A stretch of 64,000 bases of DNA from Kineococcus gynurae. GTDB lineage: Bacteria; Actinomycetota; Actinomycetes; Actinomycetales; Kineococcaceae. The notes under the pieces were generated by a model that worked only from the letters and a program-made list of their open reading frames with translations, made no database searches and was not told the DNA's origin. Positions 32,310-43,028 of the stretch are shown one piece after another; position 1 is the first letter of the stretch, and each line of letters starts with the position of its first letter. The translations under genes and the position numbers were made by a program. The stretch is from assembly GCF_050871315.1 (NCBI RefSeq), contig NZ_JBJLRE010000017.1, one strand, 5' to 3'.

Positions 32310-33533
32310 TCAGCGGGTCGGGGCGGGCGCACCGGCCGCGGTGCGGCGGCGCTGGGCGGGGATGACGACGGCGGCGGGGTCGACGGGGGCGCGGCCGAGG
32401 CGGTCGAGGCGACCGGACCACGCCATGATCCCGAGGCCGAGGAGGGCCAGGACGGCGGCCACCGCGGCGGGGGAGGCGTAGCCCAGGCCGAGGTCGATGA
32501 CGACGCCACCCGCGGCGGCGCCCAGCGCGTTGCCGAGGTTGAACGAGGCCTGCATCGAGGCCGACACCAGCCCGGCGCCACCACCGGCGGCGACGATCCC
32601 GCGGGTCTGGATCGAGGCGGACATCGAGAACCCGGCGAACGCGAACGCGAAGACCCCGACCGCCGCCGCGACGGGGTTCGCCGCGGTGAGGAACAGCAGG
32701 GTGAAGACCAGCATCTGCGTGCTCGCCCCGAGCAGCAGCGTGCGCTGCGGGGACCAGTCGGCGAGCCGCCCGCCGAGCAGGTTGCCCGCCGTCGCGCCGA
32801 GACCGAACAGCACGAGGATCCAGGACACCGCCGACGTCGGGTACCCGGCGACCTCGGTCAGCAGCGGCGAGACGTAGCTGAGGACGGCGAACGTGCCGGC
32901 GAAGCCGATGACGGTGATGGCGAGGACCAGCCACACCTGGGCGCGGCGGAACGCGGCGAACTCCGACCGGAGGCTGCCGGTGCGGGTCTCGACCTCGGGG
33001 ACCAGGGCCAGGATCGCGGCGATGGTGACCGCCCCCGTCACCCCGACGACGGCGAACGTCACGCGCCACCCGAACGCCTGCCCGACCCAGGTGCCGAGCG
33101 GGACCCCGACGATGGTGGCGACCGTGAGCCCGGTGAAGACCAGGGCCAGTGCGCGCCCCCGCTTCTCCGGGGCGGCCAGGGCGCGGGCGACGACCGCCGA
33201 GGCACCGAAGAACGCGCCGTGGGCCAGGCCGGTGAAGAACCGGGCCGCGACCAGCAGCTCGAAGGTCGGGGCCAGGGCTGTCGCGAGGTGCCCGAGGACG
33301 AAGATGCCCATCAGCCCCATCAGGACCTGCTTGCGGCGCATGCGGTGCGTGAGGGCGGTCAGGGTCGGGGCGCCGACCACGACGCCGAGGGCGTAGGCGG
33401 AGATCAGGTGCCCACCGGTCGGGATGGACACCCCGAGGTCGGTCGACATCTCGGGGAGCAGACCCATGGCGACGAACTCCGTCGTCCCGATGGCGAACGC
33501 TCCGACGGCCAGGGCCAGGATGGCGAGGGGCAC
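32310..33533 (-). CDS. MFS transporter (DHA1-type)
   Basis: A 407-residue transporter with twelve predicted helices. The opening LAVGAFAIGTTEFVAMGLLP and the cytoplasmic loop LTHRMRRKQVLMGLMG are those of the AraJ/PbuE-like DHA1 group (sugar, purine or drug efflux). The loop RALAAPEKRGRALALVFTG follows helix 4. The substrate cannot be assigned. GTG 33533 has GAGGGGCACAGC upstream reading as a weak ribosome site. It lies alone between convergent and same-strand genes. Confidence 0.88.
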   Translation of the reverse strand: MPLAILALAVGAFAIGTTEFVAMGLLPEMSTDLGVSIPTGGHLISAYALGVVVGAPTLTALTHRMRRKQVLMGLMGIFVLGHLATALAPTFELLVAARFFTGLAHGAFFGASAVVARALAAPEKRGRALALVFTGLTVATIVGVPLGTWVGQAFGWRVTFAVVGVTGAVTIAAILALVPEVETRTGSLRSEFAAFRRAQVWLVLAITVIGFAGTFAVLSYVSPLLTEVAGYPTSAVSWILVLFGLGATAGNLLGGRLADWSPQRTLLLGASTQMLVFTLLFLTAANPVAAAVGVFAFAFAGFSMSASIQTRGIVAAGGGAGLVSASMQASFNLGNALGAAAGGVVIDLGLGYASPAAVAAVLALLGLGIMAWSGRLDRLGRAPVDPAAVVIPAQRRRTAAGAPAPTR

Positions 33534-33744
33534 AGCGACAGCTCTTTCCGCGACGGTGGTGGGTAGGACTGCCCGAGCACTGCCCCGTCGCGATGTCGTG
33601 CACCACCATCATCGCCCCCAGCCCCCGGGGATGTTCCACCTCGGGGCGTCGCGATCACCGGAGCCGTTGTGCGACAACCCCTCCCGCGCGTGTCGGAATC
33701 ACCTCACGGATCCCTCACCGCCGCCGGCTCCGGACCGCGGGGGG

Positions 33745-35379
33745 TCAGTCCTCGCGGACGCGCCCGCCGTCGACCACGAAGCGCCGGTCCACCGCCACGG
33801 CCTCCAGGAGCCGTCGGTCGTGGCTCACCAGCAACAACGTCCCCTCGTAGCTCGCCAGTGCCTGCTCCAGCTGCTCGATGGCGGGCAGGTCGAGATGGTT
33901 CGTCGGTTCGTCCAGGACCAGCAGGTTGACCCCGCGCGCCTGCAGCAGGGCCAGCGCCGCCCGGGTCCGTTCCCCGGGGGAGAGCGTGGAGGCCGGGCGG
34001 CCGACGTGCTGGGCCCCGAGCCCGAACTTCGCCAGCAGCGTGCGGACCTCGGCCGTCGCCTGGTCGGGGACCTGGGCCGCGAACGCGTCCTGCAGCGCGA
34101 CCTCCCCGAGGAACAGCCCGCGGGCCTGGTCCACCTCCCCGACGACCACCCCGGAACCCGTGCTGACCCTGCCCTCGTCGGGCTGCAGCCGGCCGAGGAG
34201 GAGCTGCAGCAGCGTCGTCTTGCCGCTGCCGTTCGCCCCGGTGACCGCGATCCGGTCGCGGGCGTCGATCTGCAGGTCGACCGGTCCGAGGGTGAACGCC
34301 CCCCGCCGGACGACCGCACCGTTCAGCGTGGCCACGACCGACCCGGACCGGGGGGCCGCGGCGATCGACATCTGCAGCACCCACTCCTTGCGGGGTTCCT
34401 CGACGACCTCGAGGCGTTCGATCGCCTTCTCGGTCTGGCGGGCCTTGGCCGCCTGCTTCTCGCTGCTCTCGCGGTGCCGGGCCCGGATGTGCTTGTCCGG
34501 ATCGCCCTTGCGGACCGCGTTGCGGACGCCCTTGTCCATCCAGCTGCGCTGCATGCGGGCCCGGGCCTCCAGGCCCGAGCGGGTGTCGGCGAACTCCTCG
34601 TAGCGCTCGCGGGCGTGCCGACGCTGGACGTCGCGCTCGGCCAGGAACTCCTCGTACCCGCCGCCGACGACCCGGACGACCTGCTGGGCCAGGTCGAGCT
34701 CCACCACGCGGTCGACCGTGCGGGCCAGGAACTCGCGGTCATGGCTCACCAGGACCGTCCCGGCCCGCAGGTCGGACACGAACCGTTCCAACCGTTCCAG
34801 GCCGTCCAGGTCGAGGTCGTTGGTCGGTTCGTCGAGGAGGAACACGTCGTAGCGCGACAGCAGGAGCGCGGCCAACCCGACCCGGGCCGCCTGCCCACCG
34901 GAGAGGGCCGGCATCTCCAGCCCGACGTCGACGGCCAGGCCGAGATCGGCGAGCACGTCGGCACGGCGCTCCTCGAGGTCGGCGCCGCCGAGGGCGAGCC
35001 AGCGGTCGAGGGCGTCGGCGTAGAGGTCGTCGGCGCCGGTCGCCCCCGTGGCGAGGGCGTCGGCCGCGGCGTCCATCTCCGCCTGCGCCGCAGCGACCCC
35101 CGTCCGACGGGCGAGGAAGTCGGCGACGGTCTCCCCGGCGCGCCGTTCCGGTTCCTGGGGCAGGTAGCCGACGGTCGCGCTCGGCGGGTTCAGGGTCACC
35201 GACCCCGTCTCGGCATGGCCGAGGCCGGCCAGCAAGCGCAGCAGCGTCGACTTGCCCGCCCCGTTCACGCCCACCAACCCGACGACGTCGCCCGGGGCGA
35301 CGACGAGGTCGAGCCCGCTGAACAGGGTCCGGGGACCGTGGGCGGCGGAGAGGTCCTTGGCGACCAGCGTGGCACTCAC
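33745..35379 (-). CDS. ABC-F family ATPase
   Basis: A 544-residue protein with two ABC domains and no membrane part. The first has Walker A GVNGAGKSTLL, signature LSGGQAARVGLA and Walker B VFLLDEPTNDLD; the second has GANGSGKTTLL, LSPGERTRAAL and LLVLDEPTNHLD. The linker is rich in charged helices (RQTEKAIERLEVVEEPRKE). ABC-F proteins bind the ribosomal E site, as translation factors or antibiotic-protection proteins; the inter-domain linker is not long enough to name a resistance class. GTG 35379 diverges from the uracil-type permease. Confidence 0.9.
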   Translation of the reverse strand: MSATLVAKDLSAAHGPRTLFSGLDLVVAPGDVVGLVGVNGAGKSTLLRLLAGLGHAETGSVTLNPPSATVGYLPQEPERRAGETVADFLARRTGVAAAQAEMDAAADALATGATGADDLYADALDRWLALGGADLEERRADVLADLGLAVDVGLEMPALSGGQAARVGLAALLLSRYDVFLLDEPTNDLDLDGLERLERFVSDLRAGTVLVSHDREFLARTVDRVVELDLAQQVVRVVGGGYEEFLAERDVQRRHARERYEEFADTRSGLEARARMQRSWMDKGVRNAVRKGDPDKHIRARHRESSEKQAAKARQTEKAIERLEVVEEPRKEWVLQMSIAAAPRSGSVVATLNGAVVRRGAFTLGPVDLQIDARDRIAVTGANGSGKTTLLQLLLGRLQPDEGRVSTGSGVVVGEVDQARGLFLGEVALQDAFAAQVPDQATAEVRTLLAKFGLGAQHVGRPASTLSPGERTRAALALLQARGVNLLVLDEPTNHLDLPAIEQLEQALASYEGTLLLVSHDRRLLEAVAVDRRFVVDGGRVRED

Positions 35380-35446
35380 GCCCCCAGTGTCCCGCGGCCG
35401 CGCGGGTCGATCACCCGGATTACCCGGCCACCGACCGGGGAGTCGG

Positions 35447-35452
35447 CATACT
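35447..35452 (+). promoter_or_regulatory. Likely -10 box for leaderless permease transcript
   Basis: CATACT ends 7 bases before GTG 35460, with no Shine-Dalgarno between, so transcription probably begins at the start codon. Confidence 0.4.
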
Positions 35453-35459
35453 CACCCCC

Positions 35460-36770
35460 GTGAGCGCACCGGATGCCCCGACGAACCACCAGCGGACCAG
35501 CGGCTGGACCCTGCACGGGGACGGACGGACCATCCCGCCCGGCGCCGTCGTGGCCCCCGAGGAGCGGCTGGCCTGGCCCCGCACGATCGGGATCGGCCTG
35601 CAGCACGTCGTCGCGATGTTCGGCTCGACGATCCTCGTCCCCATCATCACCGGGTTCCCCGTCGCGACGACCCTGTTCTTCTCCGCGATCGGGACCGCGC
35701 TGTTCCTGCTGATCACCCGGAACCGCCTGCCCAGCTACCTGGGTTCCTCGTTCGCGTTCATCGCCCCGATCACCGCCAGCGCCGCCGGTTCGGCCGGGGG
35801 CGGGATCCTGCTCACCGGCATCCTGCTGGCGGTCGTCGGGTTCGTCGTCCACGTCGCCGGGGCCCGCTGGATCGACGCGCTCATGCCCCCGGTCGTCACC
35901 GGCACGATCGTCGCGCTCATCGGGCTGAACCTGGCCCCCGCCGCCTGGGGGAACTGCGACGACTCCGGCTGCTCCGGGTTCCAGGCCGACCCCACGACCG
36001 CCGTCGTCACCCTGCTCGCGATCGCCCTCACCACCGTGCTGTTCCGGGGAATGCTCGGGCGGCTCTCGATCCTCGTCGGGGTCGTCGTCGGCTACCTCGT
36101 CGCCCTCGCCCGGGGCGGGGTCGACCTCGACCCCGTCGGCCAGGCCGCCTGGATCGGGCTGCCCGAGTTCAGCGCCCCGCGCTTCGACCCGTCCACCATC
36201 GCGCTGTTCCTGCCGGTGGTCCTCGTCCTCGTCGCGGAGAACGTCGGGCACGTGAAGTCGGTGGCGGCCATGACGGGCCGCGACATGGACCCGCTCGCCG
36301 GCCGGGCGCTCATCGCCGACGGTCTGGCCACGACCCTCGCCGGGGCCGGCGGGGGTTCGGGGACGACCACCTACGCCGAGAACATCGGGGTCATGGCCGC
36401 CACCCGCGTCTACTCGACGGCCGCCTACTGGGTGGCCGCCGCGGCCGCGCTGGTGCTCTCGTTCTCCCCGGCCTTCGGGGCACTGGTCGGCTCGGTCCCC
36501 GCGGCCGTCATCGGCGGGGTGGGAACCCTGCTCTACGGGATGATCGGCGTGCTGGGCGCCCGCATCTGGATCACCAACCGGGTCGACTTCTCCGACCCGG
36601 TCAACCTGACCACGGCCGCGGTCCCGCTCATCATCGGGATCGCGAACTACACCTGGACGATCGACGGCGGCCTCCAGTTCGGCGGCATCGCCCTGGGGAC
36701 CGCGGCGGCGCTGGCGCTGTACCACGGGATGCGGGCCGTCGGCCGGCGTCGCGGCACCCTCGTCGGGTGA
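35460..36770 (+). CDS. NCS2-family nucleobase permease (UraA/RutG type)
   Basis: A 436-residue permease with about 14 membrane segments. It begins with a polar tail, then GLQHVVAMFGSTILVP (the NCS2 signature near the start), SYLGSSFAFIAPITAS, and the substrate-loop segment VLVAENVGHVKSVAAMTGRD (Glu and the central conserved residues), GSGTTTYAENIGVMAATRVY. The family exchanges uracil, xanthine or urate for protons. Uracil is likely as upp lies in the same window, but the two are far apart and the link is inference. Confidence 0.88.
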   Translation: MSAPDAPTNHQRTSGWTLHGDGRTIPPGAVVAPEERLAWPRTIGIGLQHVVAMFGSTILVPIITGFPVATTLFFSAIGTALFLLITRNRLPSYLGSSFAFIAPITASAAGSAGGGILLTGILLAVVGFVVHVAGARWIDALMPPVVTGTIVALIGLNLAPAAWGNCDDSGCSGFQADPTTAVVTLLAIALTTVLFRGMLGRLSILVGVVVGYLVALARGGVDLDPVGQAAWIGLPEFSAPRFDPSTIALFLPVVLVLVAENVGHVKSVAAMTGRDMDPLAGRALIADGLATTLAGAGGGSGTTTYAENIGVMAATRVYSTAAYWVAAAAALVLSFSPAFGALVGSVPAAVIGGVGTLLYGMIGVLGARIWITNRVDFSDPVNLTTAAVPLIIGIANYTWTIDGGLQFGGIALGTAAALALYHGMRAVGRRRGTLVG

Positions 36771-36828
36771 CCCGCCCCCGGCGCCCCCGCCGTCGTGCCA
36801 CGATGGGCGCGACGGAGGGGGTGCCGCG

Positions 36829-37254
36829 ATGAGCGAGGACCGGGCGGAGCAGTTCCGCGGGCAGCAGGACCCGAACTACTGGGCGAACCACCCGGACTAC
36901 GGGCGGCCTGCCCCCCAGCCGCAGGCCTACCGGCCGGTCCCCGGACAGCAGGTGGGGATCTACCCGCAGCAGCCGATGGTGGTCGTCCCGGCGAAGAACC
37001 CCGGGTTGTCCGTGCTCTTCTCGTTCCTCTGGCTGGGCGCCGGGAACCTCTACGCGGGGCAGACCGCGCTCGGGGTGGTCCTGATCCTCACCCAGCTCGT
37101 CTGCGCCCCCCTCGCCTGGATTCTCGTCGTGTCCTCCCTCGGCCTCGGGGCGATCGTCACCGTGCCGATCTGGCTCGCGGCGTTCGCGGTGTCGGCCGTC
37201 ACCGGGTTCTCCGCCTGCGCCGACCACAACCGGCGCCTCGGCCTGCCGGGCTGA
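36829..37254 (+). CDS. TM2-like small membrane protein
   Basis: A 141-residue protein with a 60-residue Pro/Gln/Tyr-rich cytoplasmic tail (HPDYGRPAPQPQAYRPVP), then NPGLSVLFSFLWLGAGNLYA, GVVLILTQLVCAPLAWILVV and a third hydrophobic stretch. The pattern GAGNLYAGQ resembles the TM2 domain. No function is known for such proteins. ATG 36829 has ACGGAGGGGGTGCC directly upstream, an acceptable ribosome site. Confidence 0.7.
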   Translation: MSEDRAEQFRGQQDPNYWANHPDYGRPAPQPQAYRPVPGQQVGIYPQQPMVVVPAKNPGLSVLFSFLWLGAGNLYAGQTALGVVLILTQLVCAPLAWILVVSSLGLGAIVTVPIWLAAFAVSAVTGFSACADHNRRLGLPG

Positions 37255-37293
37255 CGACTCGCGCGCCCGTCGACGGGGCCGCACAGTCGCGGG

Positions 37294-38160
37294 GTGAGCC
37301 GAACCCGCGCCGGGACCTCCGCGTCCGCGCAACCTGATCCCGAGCAGCCCGATCCTGATCTCCCCGACCCGGCCGAACGCCCCGACGAGCCCGAGGAGGA
37401 GGTCGAGGACGCGTTCGACCGGTTGGTGGAGGAGGGGGAGGACCGGCTGCGGCGCCCCCTGCTGCCCCTGGTCAGCGTCGGGTTGCTCGGCGGGATCGAC
37501 ATCGGGACGGGTCTGCTGGCCTACCTGGTCGTCAAGCACGAGACGGGCAACGGTCTCCTGGCCGGGCTGGCCTTCTCCGTCGGGTTCGTGGCCCTGCTGC
37601 TGGCCCGCAGCGAGCTGTTCACCGAGAACTTCCTCGTCCCGGTCACGGCCGTCGTCGCCCGGCAGGGCACGGTGGTCCAGCTCCTCCGGCTGTGGGTGGT
37701 GACGCTGGTGATGAATCTCGTGGCCGGCTGGGTCATCACCGGGATCATCATGACGGCGCTGCCGGACCTGGCCACGACGGCGGTGGAGTCGGCCCAGCAT
37801 TTCGTCGACCTGGGGTTCGGCGCCGAGTCGTTCGCCCTCGCCGTCCTGGCCGGTGCGGTCATCACCCTGATGACCCGGATGCAGCACGCGACCGAGAGCC
37901 TGGGGGTCAAGATCGTCCCGGCGATCCTGCTGGGCGCGCTGCTGGCCGGCGGGCAGCTGCTGCACAGTGTCCTGGACTCGCTGCTGATCTTCTGCGCCCT
38001 GCACGTGGGCGCCCCGTTCGGCTACGGGGACTGGGTGGGGCTGCTCGGGTGGGCGGTACTGGGGAACCTGCTCGGCGGGCTCGTCCTCGTCACCGCGATC
38101 CGCCTGCTGCGGGTCCCGCACCGGGTCGCCGAGGCCCGCCGCGGGGGCGGCCCCGGCTGA
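37294..38160 (+). CDS. FNT-family (formate/nitrite) transporter
   Basis: A 288-residue FNT protein. A 50-residue acidic N-terminal tail (DPDLPDPAERPDEPEEEVED) precedes six helices; LARSELFTENFLVPVTAVVA is the family signature and VMNLVAGWVITGIIMTAL follows. A YfdC-like subgroup is indicated by the tail and by ITLMTRMQHATESLGVKIVP instead of the GNFLV loop of FocA. Its substrate may be small anions such as formate, nitrite or hydrosulfide. GTG 37294 follows no ribosome site. Confidence 0.85.
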   Translation: MSRTRAGTSASAQPDPEQPDPDLPDPAERPDEPEEEVEDAFDRLVEEGEDRLRRPLLPLVSVGLLGGIDIGTGLLAYLVVKHETGNGLLAGLAFSVGFVALLLARSELFTENFLVPVTAVVARQGTVVQLLRLWVVTLVMNLVAGWVITGIIMTALPDLATTAVESAQHFVDLGFGAESFALAVLAGAVITLMTRMQHATESLGVKIVPAILLGALLAGGQLLHSVLDSLLIFCALHVGAPFGYGDWVGLLGWAVLGNLLGGLVLVTAIRLLRVPHRVAEARRGGGPG

Positions 38161-38172
38161 CCCGGGAGGCGG

Positions 38173-38610
38173 TCAGAGCGGTGAGGTGAGTTCCAGGTTG
38201 ATGTCGTCGGGGTCCTGGATCGACAGGATCGCCATGCCGTGGTCGGACAGCTCCTCGACGTCGCCGTGCTCGACCCCGAGGGCGTCGAGCCGCTCCACCG
38301 CGGCGCGGAGGTCGTCGACGGAACCCACGGCCAGGCCGATGTGGTCGAGACCGACACGGGTCGAGTCGAACGTGTCCCCGTCCGCCGCGACGGGACGCAG
38401 ACCCAGGAGCTGACCGTCCAGGTCGAACACGCAACCGCCGTAGAACTTCGTCTGGTCCTCGCGGACCCCGGGCTGGTCGGCCTCGGCGCTGAAGTCGATG
38501 GCGGGTTCGAGGCCGAACACCTCGGTGTAGAAGGCCTTGGACCGGGCGATGTCGGTCACGGTGAGACGGACGTGGTGGATCCCGCCGGGGCGGGTGGGCG
38601 AAGTGGTCAC
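38173..38610 (-). CDS. VOC-family (glyoxalase-like) protein
   Basis: A 145-residue protein of the vicinal oxygen chelate fold with two repeated beta-alpha-beta-beta-beta units: IHHVRLTVTDIARSKAFYTE and the first metal His, and GLDHIGLAVGSVDDLRAAVE, then SIQDPDDINLELTSPL with the final metal Glu. Metal ligands His, His and Glu are in place. The specific reaction cannot be assigned. GTG 38610 converges with no neighbour; a terminator of the asd-lysC unit lies upstream. Confidence 0.85.
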   Translation of the reverse strand: MTTSPTRPGGIHHVRLTVTDIARSKAFYTEVFGLEPAIDFSAEADQPGVREDQTKFYGGCVFDLDGQLLGLRPVAADGDTFDSTRVGLDHIGLAVGSVDDLRAAVERLDALGVEHGDVEELSDHGMAILSIQDPDDINLELTSPL

Positions 38611-38679
38611 GCGTTCAGCTTCCGACCGTCGCGCGCTCTCCGCACGGCGAGATCGCCGTCCGGACCGGGGTGGGACGAC

Positions 38680-38713
38680 GGACGCCGGGCCCCCGTGGGG
38701 GGACCCGGCGTCC
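38680..38713 (-). terminator. Terminator after asd-lysC unit
   Basis: GGACGCCGGG (38680-38689) and CCCGGCGTCC (38704-38713) form a perfect 10-bp stem, 15 bases beyond the asd stop on the minus strand. The loop is long and G/C-rich. Confidence 0.65.
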
Positions 38714-38727
38714 GGGACGAGCCGCGC

Positions 38728-39797
38728 TCAGGCGGTGAACTCGCGCGCCACCAGCTCGGCGATCTGGGCGGTGTTCAGGGCCGCGCCCTTGCGCAGGTTG
38801 TCCCCGCAGACGAACAGGTCCAGCGTGTTCGGGAAGTCCAGGGCCTGGCGCAGCCGCCCGACGACCGTCGGGTCGCCGCCGACCGTGCCGGCCGGGGTCG
38901 GGAACACCCCGTTCGCGACGTCGTCGCGGACCTCGACGCTGGGCGCGGCCTCGAGGGCCGCGCGGGCCTCCTCGACGGTGATCTCCTTCGCGAACGTGGC
39001 GTGCACCGCGAGGGAGTGCGTGGTCTGCACCGGGACCCGGACGCAGGTGGCCGAGACCTTGAGGTCGGGGATCCCGAGGATCTTGCGGGACTCGTTGCGG
39101 ACCTTCAGCTCCTCGCTGGTCCACCCGCCGTCCTTGAGCGACCCGGCGACGGGGACGACGTTGAGGACCAGGTGGGCGGGGAACGGCGAGTCCGCGCCGA
39201 GCTTGCCCTCGATGGCGGCGGCGGTGTCGCCGCTGGTCTGACCGAGTTCCCGCTGACCCGCGACGACCTCGATCTCGTCGTAGAGCCGGTCCACACCGGG
39301 CTGCCCGGCGCCGGAGGCGGCCTGGTAGGAGGCCACGACCAGTTCGGTGAGCTGCCAGGTGTCGTGCAGGGCGCCGAGGGCGTCCATCATCGTCAGCGTC
39401 GTGCAGTTCGGGTTGGCGATGATGCCCTTGGGGCGGTCGCGGGCCTGGGCCCCGTTCACCTCGGGCACCACGAGCGGGACCTCGGGGTCGGAGCGGAACG
39501 CCGCGGAGTTGTCGACGGCCACGGCCCCGCGGGACACGGCGACCGGGGCCCACTCGGCCGAGACCTCGTCGGGCACGTCGAACATGGCGACGTCGACCCC
39601 GTCGAAGACCTCGGGGCTGAGGGCCTGCACGACGACGTCCTCGCCGCGCACCTGCAGCACCTTGCCCGCGCTGCGGGCCGAGGCGACGAGACGGATCTCG
39701 CCCCAGACGTCCTCACGCTCGGAGAGGATCCCCAGCATCACCGAGCCGACGGCGCCGGTGGCGCCGACGACCGCCAGGGTGGGTTTGCGGTTCTCGC

Positions 39798-39801
<4 letters not shown>
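38728..39801 (-). CDS. asd: Aspartate-semialdehyde dehydrogenase
   Basis: A 357-residue enzyme making aspartate semialdehyde from aspartyl phosphate, shared by lysine, threonine, methionine and peptidoglycan diaminopimelate synthesis. NADP-binding LAVVGATGAVGSVMLGIL opens it, the nucleophilic cysteine is in GIIANPNCTTL, and RVPVQTTHSLAVHATFAKEI lies near the active site. Its ATG overlaps the lysC stop (ATGA), so the two are coupled. Length is usual for the family. Confidence 0.95.
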
Positions 39802-41090
<1,289 letters not shown>

Positions 41091-41190
41091 GACGGGCGAG
41101 TCTACTGAGCCCCGGGGGGTGCTCGGACCCTCGCCGGATCACCGGGCGGCTGCCGGTGCCCGTGTCGGGAGCGGACGGTAGGAAGGAGCC

Positions 41191-42381
41191 ATGACGTTCT
41201 CCCTCGGCATCGTCGGCGCGGGCCAGTTCGCGGGCTCCTTCTCCAAGCTGTTCTCGCTCCACCCCGGGGTGGGTGACATCCACGTCACCGACCTGCTGCC
41301 GGAGCGGGCGCAGGCCCTCGTGGACGCGCAGGGTCTGGCCGGGACGTTCCCCGACGTCGAGGCGGTGCTGGCCAGCGACGTGGACGCGGTGGCGATCTTC
41401 ACCCAGCGCTGGACCCACGGCCCGCTCGTCGCGGCGGCGCTCGACGCCGGCAAGCACGTCTACTCCGCCGTCCCCATGGCCGTCACCGCCGAGGAGATCG
41501 CGGCGATCATGGAGCGGGTCGCCCGGACGGGACTCACCTACATGATGGGCGAGACGAGCTACTACAACCCGGCCACGGTGTACGTCCGGCAGCGGCTGGC
41601 CGAGCTCGGGCAGGTCTTCTACGCCGAGGGTGACTACGTCCACGACATGGACCTCGGCTTCTACGACGCCTACCGCTTCTCCGGCGGGGACGACTGGCGG
41701 GCGACGGCCAGCTACCCGCCCATGCTCTACCCGACCCACGCGGTCGGGGGCGTCCTCGGGGCGCTGCCCACCCACGCCACCAGCGTGAGCTGCATCGGCA
41801 CCCCGGACCGGCGCGGGGACGGGGTCTTCGACCGCTCGGTGAGCATGTTCGACAACGACGTCTCGAACGCGACCGCGCTGTTCGAGCTGGCCGGGGGCGG
41901 GTCCATGCGGACCAACGAGTTCCGCCGGGTCGGCTACCCCTCGCACCTGAAGGAGTCGCGGTTCCGGTTCTTCGGGACCGAGGCGAGCTTCGAGCAGACC
42001 GTGAACGCGAGCATCTGGCAGGACAAGTCCGACGTCACCGACGTCACCGAGCTGCTCGAGGCCCGGCCCAGCCTGGCCGAGGACGACCCCTCGCTGGCCG
42101 ACGTCTCCCCGGCCCTGCGGGCGGCCTTCGTCTCCGGATCCGCCCCGGTGCACGACCGCAGCCGGCTCCCCGCGTCCTTCGAGGGCGCCCCGAACGGGCA
42201 CGAGGGCTCCCACCACTTCCTCGTCGACGACTTCGTGCGGGCCGTGACCACCCGCACGCTCCCGCCGGTCAACGCCTGGGTCGCCGCCCGGTTCACCCTG
42301 CCGGGGATCGTCGCGCACGAGTCGATGCGCCGCGGCGGCGAGCGGCTGGCGATCCCCGACCACGGTGACGCGCCCGTCTGA
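41191..42381 (+). CDS. Gfo/Idh/MocA-family oxidoreductase
   Basis: A 396-residue dehydrogenase. The Rossmann fold opens with SLGIVGAGQFAGSFSKLFSL, and YSAVPMAVTAEEIAAIMERV with LTYMMGETSYYNPATVYVR is the conserved middle. The C-terminal beta-sheet domain follows, with DHSRLPASFEGA-type loops. The enzyme probably oxidises or reduces a sugar derivative with NAD(P), but the substrate cannot be assigned. AGGAAGGAGCC lies directly before ATG 41191. It diverges from lysC, and interrupts the usual recR-DUF5063-lysC run. Confidence 0.9.
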   Translation: MTFSLGIVGAGQFAGSFSKLFSLHPGVGDIHVTDLLPERAQALVDAQGLAGTFPDVEAVLASDVDAVAIFTQRWTHGPLVAAALDAGKHVYSAVPMAVTAEEIAAIMERVARTGLTYMMGETSYYNPATVYVRQRLAELGQVFYAEGDYVHDMDLGFYDAYRFSGGDDWRATASYPPMLYPTHAVGGVLGALPTHATSVSCIGTPDRRGDGVFDRSVSMFDNDVSNATALFELAGGGSMRTNEFRRVGYPSHLKESRFRFFGTEASFEQTVNASIWQDKSDVTDVTELLEARPSLAEDDPSLADVSPALRAAFVSGSAPVHDRSRLPASFEGAPNGHEGSHHFLVDDFVRAVTTRTLPPVNAWVAARFTLPGIVAHESMRRGGERLAIPDHGDAPV

Positions 42382-42413
42382 CCCCGGTCCGGCTCCGTTC
42401 CCGGCGCGGGTGC

Positions 42414-43028
42414 TCAGGCCTGGTGCAGGGCCTCGAACTCGGCGTCGGCGGCGGTCTCCGCGTCGACGTCGAGGCGCAGGTGGGCGAGCAGCGACTGCAG
42501 GACCCGCAGCGCGGCCGTGGCCCGCAGGCCCCAGCTGGAGAGGTAGGAGAACTGCCACCACCACAGCGCCTCGGTGATGTTGCCGCGCTCGTGGTGGCGC
42601 AGGCCGTGCACCAGGTCGGCGGCGACCGAGGCGAGGTCGTCGGAGAGGGCCCCGCGGGCCAGGGTCGCGTTGGTGAGCGGGTCGACGACGTCGGCGTAGT
42701 CGTCGAGGCCCTCCATGACGTTGGCCAGACCGAGGCGCAGCGGGTCCACGTCGGGGTCGATCCCCGCGTCGGGCTCGAAGCGTTGCGCGGGAACGACGTC
42801 GGCCACCGCGCCCAGGCGGGCGCCGGCCATCAGCGCCTGGCTGGTGGCCAGCAGCAGGACCGAGAGCGCCGTCTCGTCGAGCTGCCCCGAGGCCACCTCG
42901 GCGACGACCCCGAGGTAGGCGCGCGCGTCGGCGGCGGTGACCGCGGCCAGGTCGGCCAGCTCGTCGGGCACCACGGCGTCGGCGGCGCCCGTGGGTCCGG
43001 CGGGTTCGTGGACGGGGCGGTCAGGCAT
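42414..43028 (-). CDS. DUF5063 protein
   Basis: A 204-residue acidic, mostly helical protein. Family features are ITEALWWWQFSYLSSWGLRA near the C-terminus and VTAADARAYLGVVAEVASGQ earlier. DUF5063 proteins lie beside recR and dnaX across actinobacteria, and the function is unknown. The ATG at 43028 lies inside the last codons of recR (8-base overlap), so the two are coupled. Confidence 0.85.
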   Translation of the reverse strand: MPDRPVHEPAGPTGAADAVVPDELADLAAVTAADARAYLGVVAEVASGQLDETALSVLLLATSQALMAGARLGAVADVVPAQRFEPDAGIDPDVDPLRLGLANVMEGLDDYADVVDPLTNATLARGALSDDLASVAADLVHGLRHHERGNITEALWWWQFSYLSSWGLRATAALRVLQSLLAHLRLDVDAETAADAEFEALHQA